This document shows positions 1-10,837 of a stretch of 64,000 nucleotides of DNA, piece after piece. The stretch is from JABDJL01 sp963664065 (lineage in GTDB: Bacteria; Pseudomonadota; Gammaproteobacteria; Xanthomonadales; SZUA-36), in contig OY760942.1 in assembly GCA_963664065.1 (NCBI GenBank), positions 496,001 to 560,000 of the forward strand. The letters run 5' to 3'. Numbering within the stretch: the stretch's first letter is position 1; each line of letters begins with the position of its first letter. The translations under genes and the position numbers were made by a program. The notes under the pieces are model-generated. The model saw nothing but the letters and a program-made list of their open reading frames with translations. It searched no databases and was not told where the DNA came from.

Positions 1-989
1 GCTACAGCATTGGACCCGGTGACCGGGTGTCACAGTTTTTTGAACTCACCTTTGACCTCTCTGTGTTTGACGTCTTCATGAGCCTCAACAACGGAGCGAC
101 TCTGTGTGTGCTGCCGGAAGCATCACGCCTGGGGCCGGCGGGATTCATATGTGAACAAAAACTGACGGTGTGGTTTTCCGTGCCATCAGCAATGGTGCTC
201 ATGGATCGTTTCCGGCAACTACGACCTGGGGCCTTTCCCGATCTGCGCCTGTCGCTATTTTGCGGAGAGCCCCTGCCGGCAGACCCGGTGGCAAACTGGA
301 TGGCCGCCGCCCCGAACTCCGTGCTGGAAAATCTATATGGACCCACGGAGGCCACACTGGCCTGCCTGCTACAGTCCTGCTCACCCGAGCTTCGGGTTAC
401 ACATGAACGGGGATGTGTCGCCATCGGGCACCCATACCCGGGAATGCAGGCGGCGATAATGGATGCGGAAGGACAGATCATACGGTCGGGTGGTGAACCG
501 GGAGAACTGCTGCTGGCCGGGCCGCAACTGGCCGCGGGTTACTGGCGCGACCGCACCCTCACTGATGACCGGTTTACTACGCCGGATGGGACGCGCTGGT
601 ATCGAAGCGGAGACCTGGCCCGTCAAGATGCGGATGGCTGCGTTCATCATCTGGGAAGGACCGACAACCAGATCAAATTCTTCGGGCACCGGGTGGAACT
701 GGAAGACATTGACACGCACCTGCGCCACGTCTGTGGTTGCGAATCCGTCATGGCGGTTGCGTGGCCCGTGGCGCACGGTTCTGCCCAGGGAATCGTCGCC
801 TTTGTCGCCGGCAGTGATCTCGGCGTAACAGAAATACGCGACGGAATGAAAAAACGGGTTCCCGAGTACATGGTCCCCAGGCAAGTGATGTTTCTCGACA
901 CCCTGCCCCTGACCGCCAACGGCAAATTCGATCGAAATGCGCTAGTCGAATTGCTGAAAACAGCAAGCCTTCACCAGGAAAACGCGTGA
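1..989 (+). CDS. Standalone adenylation (AMP-binding) enzyme, DltA/NRPS-A-like, 5' end missing
   Basis: The reading frame is open from the left edge (first full codon at base 3), so the N-terminus lies outside the window. The visible part is the C-terminal two thirds of an ANL-superfamily adenylation domain: FELTFDLSVFDV, the A5 motif NLYGPTEAT, the A7 motif YRSGDLA, the A8 region GRTDNQIKFFGHRVELEDID, and the A10 motif LTANGKFDR with its catalytic lysine. Such enzymes activate an amino or other carboxylic acid as an acyl-AMP and load it on a carrier protein. No condensation or carrier domain is fused. The stop overlaps the GTG start of the membrane protein (GTGA), and a carrier protein follows, as in D-alanylation (dlt) operons. 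The substrate cannot be read because part of the specificity pocket lies outside the window. Confidence 0.9.
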   Translation, partial: YSIGPGDRVSQFFELTFDLSVFDVFMSLNNGATLCVLPEASRLGPAGFICEQKLTVWFSVPSAMVLMDRFRQLRPGAFPDLRLSLFCGEPLPADPVANWMAAAPNSVLENLYGPTEATLACLLQSCSPELRVTHERGCVAIGHPYPGMQAAIMDAEGQIIRSGGEPGELLLAGPQLAAGYWRDRTLTDDRFTTPDGTRWYRSGDLARQDADGCVHHLGRTDNQIKFFGHRVELEDIDTHLRHVCGCESVMAVAWPVAHGSAQGIVAFVAGSDLGVTEIRDGMKKRVPEYMVPRQVMFLDTLPLTANGKFDRNALVELLKTASLHQENA

Positions 990-2467
990 TTACACTGGTA
1001 CCGCCGCTGGATCGCTTTGAGCGAGTCGTCACTTTCTCGCAGACGGTCGCCGGTCGCGTCGTGCTGATCGCCGTGTTTGCCGCGGGACTCGCTCTGCACG
1101 GACGCAGCTGGTGGCCTGAGGTCAGCGTGCTCCTGTTGCTGATGAGCTTCCTGCCCGATTACCGCCGCCAACTGCTGCTGGCGGGAACCATGTACTGGCT
1201 GTGGCAGCACACCCCGTTCAACTGGTCACTCATCATGAGCCTTGCGCGGAACGAGGGAGTTGCGGCGAACATCGGGAACTCGTTGGGCTGGCCCTTGTTC
1301 CAGGTCCTCGTGGTCGCGTCCGTGCTGGTGTTCTGTGCCATTTTCTATTCGGCCGCCGTGCGCTGGCGAAATACCGCGCCCATGAATCGCCCGTTGCGCA
1401 CGCTCCTGTTCAGCTATGTGGGCTTGCTGGCTTTGGCCACATGTCTGCCCCTGCCGTCATTGATGGAAGTGACCCTGTGGGCATTTCTCGTTGTGCTGGG
1501 ACGCTATATCTGGTTCCTGGCCTATTCCCTGCTGGATATCCCGTCCGATGCCCGTTCTCCCTTCATACTCCAGCTGGGTCACTACCACCCGTTCTGGATG
1601 GCGACCACCACCAGCCCGGTACCCTTTCCCAAGGGGGCGGTGTACCTGCGCAAGATTGAGGCAAAGGACCCGTCGGAACTAGCTGTTACCCAGCTCAAAG
1701 GTGTCAAGCTTTTGTACTGGGCGGTGCTGCTGATGATTGCCCAGACTGTGTCCCTGGGACTCATCTACACGGGCACCATCCGATTTTGGGACTGGTCCTT
1801 CACCCTGCCGTTTTTTCTGGCTGCACCGCGTTTCGGCGAAGTGTTCGGTTCTTCAATTGCCGGGACACCAGCAGACTGGTACCTGAACTGGCTGGCCCTG
1901 GCCACCCGGTTCCTGCTGGACCTGCTTAACATTTCCATCTGGGGTCACATGATGATCGCGGTTTGCCGGATGGCCGGTTTCCGCGCGCTGCGCAATACCT
2001 ACAGACCCCTGCGCTCCGCCACCATCGCCGAGTTCTGGAACCGCTACTACTATTACTTCAAGGAATTGCTCGTGGAGTGCTTTTTCTATCCCACGTTCTT
2101 GCGTTACTTCAAACGCTGGCCCCGGTTCCGCCTGGTATTCGCCACCATGGCGGCGGCGGGCTTCGGCAACGTTCTTTATCACTTTCTCCGGGATAGCAGT
2201 TACATCGCCCGCCTGGGTCTATGGGATGCTTTCCTTAGTTTCAACGTCTATTTGTTTTACGGCGCTTTGTTGGGCGCAGCCATCGGTTTGTCGCAACTGA
2301 GACATCGCAATCGCCGGATTGACCGGACCTCCCTGCGCGCGCGGGTCCTGGCCCCCTTCTCGGTGCTGGCCTTCTACTGTGTGCTGAGCATCTTCGATGG
2401 CCCGGATCGGTCCCTCCCGGCAATAGAATATTTTTGTTTCGTCATGCATCTGGTACCGGGTCTGTAA
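986..2467 (+). CDS. Multi-pass membrane protein, probable MBOAT/DltB-like acyltransferase
   Basis: This is a 493-residue protein with roughly ten hydrophobic segments. It starts at a GTG that overlaps the stop of the adenylation gene. The stretch FWNRYYYYFKELLVECFFYP, followed about 35 residues later by GNVLYHFLRD, resembles the MBOAT layout: an FWNRW-type motif, a re-entrant region, then a conserved His in a membrane segment. The match is diverged, and the family call rests mainly on context, since it sits between an adenylation enzyme and a carrier protein exactly where DltB sits in dlt operons. The inferred role is to pass a carrier-bound acyl or aminoacyl group across the inner membrane to an envelope acceptor. 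It could instead be an unrelated membrane protein. Confidence 0.65.
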   Translation: MITLVPPLDRFERVVTFSQTVAGRVVLIAVFAAGLALHGRSWWPEVSVLLLLMSFLPDYRRQLLLAGTMYWLWQHTPFNWSLIMSLARNEGVAANIGNSLGWPLFQVLVVASVLVFCAIFYSAAVRWRNTAPMNRPLRTLLFSYVGLLALATCLPLPSLMEVTLWAFLVVLGRYIWFLAYSLLDIPSDARSPFILQLGHYHPFWMATTTSPVPFPKGAVYLRKIEAKDPSELAVTQLKGVKLLYWAVLLMIAQTVSLGLIYTGTIRFWDWSFTLPFFLAAPRFGEVFGSSIAGTPADWYLNWLALATRFLLDLLNISIWGHMMIAVCRMAGFRALRNTYRPLRSATIAEFWNRYYYYFKELLVECFFYPTFLRYFKRWPRFRLVFATMAAAGFGNVLYHFLRDSSYIARLGLWDAFLSFNVYLFYGALLGAAIGLSQLRHRNRRIDRTSLRARVLAPFSVLAFYCVLSIFDGPDRSLPAIEYFCFVMHLVPGL

Positions 2468-2468
2468 C

Positions 2469-2702
2469 ATGGAGTCACGCCAGTCGATCCGAGAATTCAT
2501 CACCGGTCTTCTTGAAATGAAGGGCGAACGCAGCGACGTGAGCGATACTGAGCCCTTGCTCTCGGCGGGCCTGCTCGACTCGCTGGATGTAATGCAGACC
2601 GTCCTGTTTCTGGAAGAAAACTTCGGCGTAGATTTTTCAGTTCGCCCCTTCAACCCGGACGATTTCGACTGCATCGAGAGCATCAACAGGATGGTGGAAT
2701 GA
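2469..2702 (+). CDS. Acyl/aminoacyl carrier protein (DltC-like)
   Basis: This 77-residue acidic protein has the size and four-helix pattern of a free-standing carrier protein. The phosphopantetheine attachment site is seen as GLLDSLDVMQ, with the modifiable Ser in the DSL motif near residue 38. It starts one base after the stop of the membrane protein, so the adenylation enzyme, membrane protein and carrier are almost certainly co-translated. The likely role is to receive the activated acid from the adenylation enzyme and present it to the membrane protein. It is not the fatty-acid AcpP: the sequence differs strongly and no fab genes are near. Confidence 0.88.
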   Translation: MESRQSIREFITGLLEMKGERSDVSDTEPLLSAGLLDSLDVMQTVLFLEENFGVDFSVRPFNPDDFDCIESINRMVE

Positions 2703-2930
2703 CAAGGCGTCCTGGATGACTCCAAACAGCGACGCCGTTAACAAAACCGCCAATCGCCCCCCGGTGCCTATCGTCACATGGTCTCCATGGGTATGCCCGA
2801 CTGTAAACTTTTCCGGCACCGGGCGGTCTCATTCCGCGATATTCTTGTTCCGGCACCACAGCTTCAGGCTTTGGGCCGGGAGCAAAGCCCGGCAATCGTG
2901 GAAACTGACATAGATTACTGCATCCTGCAT

Positions 2931-4028
2931 ATGCTTCGAGTACTGAGCCAAAAACTGCCTGTTCTTGCGTTCCTGGTCGCCGGGACGGTGTCCATCACAG
3001 CGACCGCTGCCGACGGACTGACTTTCATTTTTACGTCGGATCCCCAGATCTGTGGCGAGGCAGTCAACCGTGTCCGCAGTTGTCAGATGTGGGGGCGCAA
3101 CGACGTGTACGTCGACTGGCAGGTAGCCGGAATCAACCGTATCACGGGCTATACCTGGCCCCGAAACTGGAAGACCCGTTTTGGAGCCGGAGGTGCATTC
3201 GATACGCCACAGGGGATTGTCCTCGGTGGAGATCTCACGGAAAGCGCGGGAGGTTTTGTGGGCCGCAACGGAGGCGGCGGCCAGTGGCGGTTGTTCACTG
3301 ACCGTTATGAACATGGCCGTGACGACGCCGTGCGTTACCCGGTCTATATCGGTCTCGGAAACCATGATCTGGAAATCGAGCCGCGTGATCGGCGATTCCC
3401 CCGTAACCTGTATCGTGACCGCATGTGGGACTATGTGACACGACGCCACTCCGGGGCGAACGCGCCGGTGTCGGTGGAAGATTTTGATCCGAACTCTCGC
3501 AGCTACTCGTGGGACTGGGGCGGTGTACACCTGGTTCAGTTGCATCCTTTTGCGGGTGATACGCGACACGGTCTGCCCAGCAGTCTCCCCTGGCTGCGTC
3601 GAAATCTGAAGCGCCATGCCGGCGATGGGCGACCCGTGATCTTTTTTCAGCACTACGGTTTCGAGAGCGGAAATTCCATAGGTTTCAACCGACGGTCTCG
3701 CTCGAAGTGGACGCGCAACGAGATGAACCAGTTCGCAGAAGCCATCCGGGGCTATAACGTTTTGGGTCTGTTTCACGGTCACGACCATTGGACACAGCGA
3801 CCCTATGAGTGGCGGGGTTACAATGTTTTTTCTCCCGGCGCCGCTCATTTTGGACAGTTCGCCATTGTGCACATTGACCACCAAACCATGGATGTGGTTT
3901 ATGCAGAAGTCGTGAACGACGAGGGCAATGTGCGCCTTGTCAAAGAATCAGCCTTTAGCAAAAAAGTGCTGTGGCCGTCACAACATGTTGATAGCTCTGC
4001 TGTAAGCGAAACTGTTGCGGGCAAGTAA
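2931..4028 (+). CDS. Secreted calcineurin-like metallophosphoesterase
   Basis: The frame is open from 2778, but the ATG at 2931 is preferred because it begins a typical signal peptide (LPVLAFLVAGTVSITATA then ADG), giving 365 residues. The calcineurin-like metal-site motifs occur in order: SDPQIC (Gln in place of the usual His of DxH), GGDLTE, GNHD, FFQHYG and GHDH. The enzyme should hydrolyse a phosphoester in the periplasm or at the cell surface; the substrate is unknown. It lies 228 bases after the carrier gene on the same strand and may belong to the same module. No clear ribosome binding site precedes the chosen ATG, so the start is less certain than the family. Confidence 0.85.
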   Translation: MLRVLSQKLPVLAFLVAGTVSITATAADGLTFIFTSDPQICGEAVNRVRSCQMWGRNDVYVDWQVAGINRITGYTWPRNWKTRFGAGGAFDTPQGIVLGGDLTESAGGFVGRNGGGGQWRLFTDRYEHGRDDAVRYPVYIGLGNHDLEIEPRDRRFPRNLYRDRMWDYVTRRHSGANAPVSVEDFDPNSRSYSWDWGGVHLVQLHPFAGDTRHGLPSSLPWLRRNLKRHAGDGRPVIFFQHYGFESGNSIGFNRRSRSKWTRNEMNQFAEAIRGYNVLGLFHGHDHWTQRPYEWRGYNVFSPGAAHFGQFAIVHIDHQTMDVVYAEVVNDEGNVRLVKESAFSKKVLWPSQHVDSSAVSETVAGK

Positions 4029-4333
4029 GACTTCCGATTGCGGCAGATCCCGGTTCCGTTATCGAACCCAAGCGCACCCGCGGATTCGAAGCTGAAGCGG
4101 TGAACATCAAGTGTTATGGCCGAAATATTCGTAATCCGCGGGCGCATGTCCCGCTTCCACTGACAGCTACCTGCCAGCGCATTATCGCGCTAAAGTCAGG
4201 TGCCCACGAAACCTATGTAAGACCAGGAAGCGGAAGTTAAAACTCGCCCAAAATCTCCTACAAAAATGATCGCTTTCCGGCCACAAGCGGACCTTCAAAA
4301 ATTGGATTCGACCCTTTATGGCGACGTTTCCAC
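4029..4333. other. Intergenic region between convergent genes
   Basis: About 305 bases separate the stop of the metallophosphoesterase from the stop of the sensor kinase on the other strand. No ORF with coding character, RNA gene or clear T-tailed terminator was seen. Confidence 0.6.
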
Positions 4334-6794
<2,461 letters not shown>

Positions 6795-7404
6795 TAAATA
6801 AGCGCTCGGAAATCTCGCGCGAAACGAGCGCCGTCGGCGTAACTCTACTGCGTCGAGGTTCTAGTAGTCTTGTCGCCCCCGCTGGTTTTTTCTTCGTCTC
6901 GCATTTCAGCAATTCTCTGGGTCGAGTATTGCCATCCATTGTCTTAAAAACACCCTGTTGGTCCTGGCAGGACGTGTGTTTGGTGTAATCCGCTTGCTTG
7001 AGTCAGTCTGTAGGAAGCTTACCCAAAATTGGCAGTCTTTGAACAGTGTCAGTATTACCAGTATTGCTCTTCAAGAGTGCCTTTCAACATCATTAGCAAA
7101 TTTTCAATGGGTTCAAGTTTTCTGCAGAGTAGTTCACCAGTCCAGTCTGCCACCTCATTCTCACGATGAATCACCAGCAGAACGATTTAAACAATGTGTT
7201 GCGTTGACCGATTGAAATCGCCGCCGAAAGCAGACCTTTTGCTTGGCTCCTGATGAGGTAGAAAACTGCCACACTATTTCACCTGGGAAACAGTAAGTTT
7301 TCATCATGTCGCTAAATTAATAGAGGACTAATTCTGGCCGAACATAGGATTACCAGGACCAAATGAACTAAAGGAGACCAAACCCTTTGTTTCTGCTTTC
7401 CCTT
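6795..7404. other. Long intergenic region without recognisable gene
   Basis: About 610 bases lie between the 5' end of the sensor kinase and the stop of a small membrane protein gene. Short open frames exist (for example 6958-7215 on the plus strand, TTG start), but none has a ribosome binding site or recognisable protein. The stretch is more AT-rich by eye than its flanks, especially 7020-7400. It may hold the sensor-kinase promoter or decayed DNA. Confidence 0.5.
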
Positions 7405-7614
7405 TCACCCGCCAGATTCCCTTTCCAGTTGTTCTTCCATCTTTTTCTGTTGTTCCTTGACCGACTTGAGATACTCATCTTCAAATCCCTCCGCTTTTCG
7501 CAGCGGCTTGATCTGTTCGCCTATAAAGGTTTCTTCTATCGGCTTCGGTACACGTTCCGGCAGAAAGTAGAAATATGCCAGCACTAAGATTATTAACAAC
7601 AGCAGCCAACGCAT
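7405..7614 (-). CDS. Small single-pass membrane protein, unknown function
   Basis: The protein is 69 residues. It has an N-terminal hydrophobic segment (WLLLLIILVLAYFYFLP) followed by a charged, helix-prone tail (SVKEQQKKMEEQLERE). The ATG at 7614 is chosen because GAGGAG lies about eight bases upstream; an in-frame TTG at 7629 overlaps the tdk stop but has weaker support. It follows tdk by 11 bases and is probably co-transcribed. No family is recognised. The tail suggests a short coiled coil facing one side of the inner membrane. Confidence 0.6.
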   Translation of the reverse strand: MRWLLLLIILVLAYFYFLPERVPKPIEETFIGEQIKPLRKAEGFEDEYLKSVKEQQKKMEEQLERESGG

Positions 7615-7625
7615 GGTTTTGCTCC

Positions 7626-8282
7626 TCAAAGTAAGTCTTCCGGGTCTTCGCCTTCTTCCTGTGAATTATCGTTTGCAGGTGGCTCAATAAACTTGACGCG
7701 TTTACCTCCAAAAAACACGTTCTTGAATTCTTTCCTGCTGATCGACACGTAGCGGTCATTGCCGCCGATCTCCACCTGCACACCTTCGCGAACGGCATAG
7801 CCTTTATCATCCACGCGTACCACCATGGTGGCCTTTCTACCGGTATGGCAAATGGTTTTGAGCTCGGAAAATTCATCAGACCAGGCCAGTAAATACTTGC
7901 TGCCCTCGAACAATTCACCCTGAAAGTCAGTACGCAGGCCAAAACACACAACCGGGATATCGAGACGGTCTACCACCTCGGTAAGTTGATAAACGTGTTT
8001 CCGGGAAAGAAATTGTGCTTCGTCCACCAGCACACAATGAATATTGTGCCAGTCAAGCTCAGCCCTTGTGGCCTCGAACAAATCAGTATCAGCTTCGAAG
8101 ATCAAAGCTTTGGACTCCAGGCCGATCCTGGACTTGATCACACCGACTTTAAAACGATCATCCAGTCGCGGTGTAAACAATAGCGGATTCAAACCTCGCT
8201 CACGATAATTGTATGCCGACTGCAGCAATACCGTGGTCTTGCCAGCGTTCATGGTTGAATAATTGAAAAAAAGTTTGGCCAT
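7626..8282 (-). CDS. tdk: Thymidine kinase (type II), zinc ligands degraded
   Basis: This 218-residue enzyme phosphorylates thymidine to dTMP in the salvage pathway. The P-loop is seen as STMNAGKTT, the Walker B-type motif as DEAQF, and the family motif as CFGLRTDF. The C-terminal region keeps the lasso sequence (GRKATMVVR, then [17 protein letters not shown]). In this family a structural zinc is usually held by two Cys in an ICHCGRK-like stretch and by a Cys and a His in a CRKH-like stretch. Here these read ICHTGRK and SRKE, so three of the four usual ligands are gone. The catalytic core looks intact, so activity is expected without zinc. It heads a likely operon with the small membrane protein. 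Confidence 0.93.
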   Translation of the reverse strand: MAKLFFNYSTMNAGKTTVLLQSAYNYRERGLNPLLFTPRLDDRFKVGVIKSRIGLESKALIFEADTDLFEATRAELDWHNIHCVLVDEAQFLSRKHVYQLTEVVDRLDIPVVCFGLRTDFQGELFEGSKYLLAWSDEFSELKTICHTGRKATMVVRVDDKGYAVREGVQVEIGGNDRYVSISRKEFKNVFFGGKRVKFIEPPANDNSQEEGEDPEDLL

Positions 8283-8340
8283 CAGGCAATGTCCGGGGTA
8301 TCAGGTCCAATATACCGGATTCACTGGCTCTTCATCACTC

Positions 8341-9300
8341 TTACGTTGGCCCATCGGAGTCACCATTATCCTGTGGCTGAAAAAACTGGTCTGCCACCTG
8401 CCATAGTCGCCACTGCGCGGAATCCTGCTGAATGTGTGCCGTCAGGAAGTCACAGTATTCGCCCATCATCTGCTGCTGGGATTGTGGCCGCCGGGGTGGC
8501 ATGAGTTCCAATGTTCTGAATGTGCCCTGCTCATTAAAGCTTATCGCGTAAAACTGATATTCACGTCCAGACTCCTCGAGAATCGTGGGAAACCCGGCAT
8601 TGAATTTCACCTTCCGTCCCAACACCGTGCCGTTTATGGTCGAGCGATCAGGCGCCGGCGGCGCATCAAGGACCACAACCGACGTACCGGGCAATGGCAA
8701 CTCGTGCCTTAAGGCGTCACCTGCTCCTTTAATGGTAATGGCGCGATCACCGCAGGTATTATGAATGTAGCGAACCGAACGCTTGAGAAAATAGTAATAC
8801 CAGCGTCGCTGTTTCAGAATCGAAGGTTCAACCGGCCGGTACACCAATAAAGGGCCGAGGCCTCTGCTTTGCAGAAGACTTAGTATTGCGATGGATGGTC
8901 CCCAGTGCATACCAACCAGCACCCGATCCCGTACCTGCTCAATATATTCAGCACCGGAGATTTCATTGAATACCGATTTTCGTCGCCCCCAGCTCATCAG
9001 GGTCAGGTCCCGCACCTCCAGAATAACCACCAGGCGCCATCGTTGTGTCCATTTCCGCCTGTCAGTGATTGCGGTATATTCTGCCGCCCGGGAACAACAA
9101 TCATTGGCCTCCCCGGACAACAACCATTGCCAGGACGATATTAGGATAATGAGTTTCCGGGAAACTGAAGCAGGAACAAGCAGGGAAATCGCGGGGACCA
9201 GGCAATAAACCAACAGGTCGGAAACGTGCTTTGAGAGGAAATTTGGCAGTTTCATGATCTCATCGATAATTTCCGGGATCTCCATGGCCACTTGTGCCAT
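8341..9300 (-). CDS. Lysophospholipid/lipid A acyltransferase-like protein with altered HX4D motif
   Basis: This 319-residue protein begins with a hydrophobic segment (LLVYCLVPAISLLVPASV) and has the general layout of LpxL/HtrB-type acyltransferases: VLVGMHWGPSIAI at the first motif, a VYRP-containing stretch (LLVYRPVEP), and VVVLDAPPAPD about 80 residues on. The catalytic motif would be His followed four residues later by Asp or Glu. Here MHWGPSIA keeps the His but offers no acidic residue at the expected place, so catalysis is doubtful or the substrate class differs. The gene lies upstream of tdk with a 58-base gap and is divergent from a polysaccharide deacetylase, which fits an envelope role. 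Family assignment is moderate. Confidence 0.55.
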   Translation of the reverse strand: MAQVAMEIPEIIDEIMKLPNFLSKHVSDLLVYCLVPAISLLVPASVSRKLIILISSWQWLLSGEANDCCSRAAEYTAITDRRKWTQRWRLVVILEVRDLTLMSWGRRKSVFNEISGAEYIEQVRDRVLVGMHWGPSIAILSLLQSRGLGPLLVYRPVEPSILKQRRWYYYFLKRSVRYIHNTCGDRAITIKGAGDALRHELPLPGTSVVVLDAPPAPDRSTINGTVLGRKVKFNAGFPTILEESGREYQFYAISFNEQGTFRTLELMPPRRPQSQQQMMGEYCDFLTAHIQQDSAQWRLWQVADQFFQPQDNGDSDGPT

Positions 9301-9412
9301 AAAAAGATTTTGTGATTAATGCTGCGACATTACGCCGCCGGAACAGCGGAAAAGTATATATCATCAACAAGCCAGGCCTGCTCACCAAAACATAAAGGAT
9401 TTACAGCGCCAG

Positions 9413-10228
9413 ATGTCTTTCTCTACCACTATCCTCACCTATCACTCGCAGAATATTGGCGGGCAATCAACCAGCGACAATGATCATGTGGCATTAGAGC
9501 ATGATCTTGAGGCTTTGCATGCTTCGGGAGCCAAGATTATTCCGCTCGGGGAACTGGTTGACCAGCTTGACGGCAACGGATGCGATGAAGGTGTTTCCGG
9601 GGCCGTGTGCCTGACTTTCGATGATGGTTGCGATTTCGATGTCCGGGATCTGGACTACCCTGGCTTCGGGATACAAAGAAGCTTCATGGGAATTCTTCAG
9701 GATTTCACTAAAAAACACGGTAAAGGTGCTCAGCCGGGGCTGCACGCCACATCCTTTGTCATCGCCAGTGATGAGGCCCGTCGAATCATCGATACCCGCT
9801 CGCTATTTGGGAAGGGCTGGATCAGCGACGGCTGGTGGCGCGAAAGTTCAGAAGGTGGCCTGCTTTCAATCGGCAACCATGGCTGGGATCACAACCACCC
9901 TGACCTTGTCGCCACCGATGAGCCCCTGGGCGGATTTAGTTCAGTGAACACTGTTGAGCAGTGTGAAAAACAGGTGGTGCAGGCGGCGCAATTTATCCAG
10001 CACAAAACAGGTACCTGGCCCGGCCTGTTTGCCTACCCTTTTGGTGAATCCAGTGAATACATCAGGAACTGCTTTTTCCCGAATGCCCGGGCAAAACACC
10101 GCTGCCGGGCTGCGCTTGGTACCGATGCAAGTAAAGTGACCGCGCAAAGCGACCGTTGGAACCTTCCCCGCTATGTCTGCGGCCGGGACTGGCAGACCCC
10201 CGAACAATTACTAATCCTTTTGCAGTGA
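9413..10228 (+). CDS. Polysaccharide deacetylase (NodB-like) family protein
   Basis: This 271-residue protein has the NodB-fold motif LTFDDG with a metal-binding Asp, followed by SIGNHGWDHNHP, which supplies the two motif-2 histidines, and LFAYPFGE for motif 3. Members remove N- or O-acetyl groups from sugars. No signal peptide is visible (it begins MSFSTTILTYHSQ), so it probably acts in the cytoplasm, perhaps on a nucleotide or lipid-linked sugar, or belongs to one of the non-secreted enzymes of the family. It is divergent from the acyltransferase-like gene across 112 bases. The substrate is unknown. Confidence 0.85.
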   Translation: MSFSTTILTYHSQNIGGQSTSDNDHVALEHDLEALHASGAKIIPLGELVDQLDGNGCDEGVSGAVCLTFDDGCDFDVRDLDYPGFGIQRSFMGILQDFTKKHGKGAQPGLHATSFVIASDEARRIIDTRSLFGKGWISDGWWRESSEGGLLSIGNHGWDHNHPDLVATDEPLGGFSSVNTVEQCEKQVVQAAQFIQHKTGTWPGLFAYPFGESSEYIRNCFFPNARAKHRCRAALGTDASKVTAQSDRWNLPRYVCGRDWQTPEQLLILLQ

Positions 10229-10276
10229 GTGATACCTGGACCGGGATTCGAATTCATGAATAGATCAGCGCCTCCT

Positions 10277-10837
10277 TTAAGATTTGTAGCAGTCGAAATA
10301 CATGCTGCCCGAAGTTTCGGGGCTGCGTAAATCCAGACCTTGTAGTTCCTGCACTTCGCTTTTTTGAAAATCCACCTGGCGGGCTTCGAATCCGCACTCT
10401 GCACACAAGCTGGTGAAAGTCTCGGAGTCATATAAAAACGTGTGGCCGGCAAAGCGCATTCCAGTATTGAATATCTCGCCAACGGTACCTGTTTGCAGGG
10501 GAACTCTGACATGTTCTTTCCACAGATATTTCAATTGATCATGATCGTGAAGGTAAAGTTGTGCCAGTCGTTCAAGGTCTGGTGTCAGAACGCGAATGAC
10601 ACCGTCCGGTTTGAGAATCCGATGGCATTCGGTCAGGAACCTCCTGGCTCTATCCAGTTCCAATTGATCTATAAAGTCTTCAGTGAACATCAAGTCTGCC
10701 ACACCACTTCTGAACGGCAGGTCTTTGGCAAGATTGGCACAAATCTGGGGCAGGCTTTCCATATCGAGGTCGACATTAATCCAGGTTTCGAATTTCCAGT
10801 GTCCTGATCCCAGGTTTATCTTGACCGATTGTGTCAC
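10277..10837 (-). CDS. SAM-dependent methyltransferase (type 11-like)
   Basis: This is a 186-residue class I methyltransferase. The SAM-binding glycine motif is INLGSGHW, with the acidic loop NVDLD about 10 residues later. LMFTEDFIDQLELDRARRFL and RILKPDGVIRVLTPD match the motifs of predicted-SAM-methyltransferase families often found in saccharide loci. The start overlaps the prmA stop by four bases (ATGA), so it is translated from the prmA message. The substrate is unknown. It is distinct from PrmA in size and motifs. Confidence 0.8.
   Translation of the reverse strand: MTQSVKINLGSGHWKFETWINVDLDMESLPQICANLAKDLPFRSGVADLMFTEDFIDQLELDRARRFLTECHRILKPDGVIRVLTPDLERLAQLYLHDHDQLKYLWKEHVRVPLQTGTVGEIFNTGMRFAGHTFLYDSETFTSLCAECGFEARQVDFQKSEVQELQGLDLRSPETSGSMYFDCYKS

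Noticed and set aside
2829..3884. A 351-codon minus-strand frame opposite the metallophosphoesterase
   Set aside because: It mirrors the codons of the plus-strand gene, whose motifs are complete; a shadow frame.
6958..7215. An 85-codon frame in the long intergenic region
   Set aside because: TTG start, no ribosome binding site, and no protein-like pattern.
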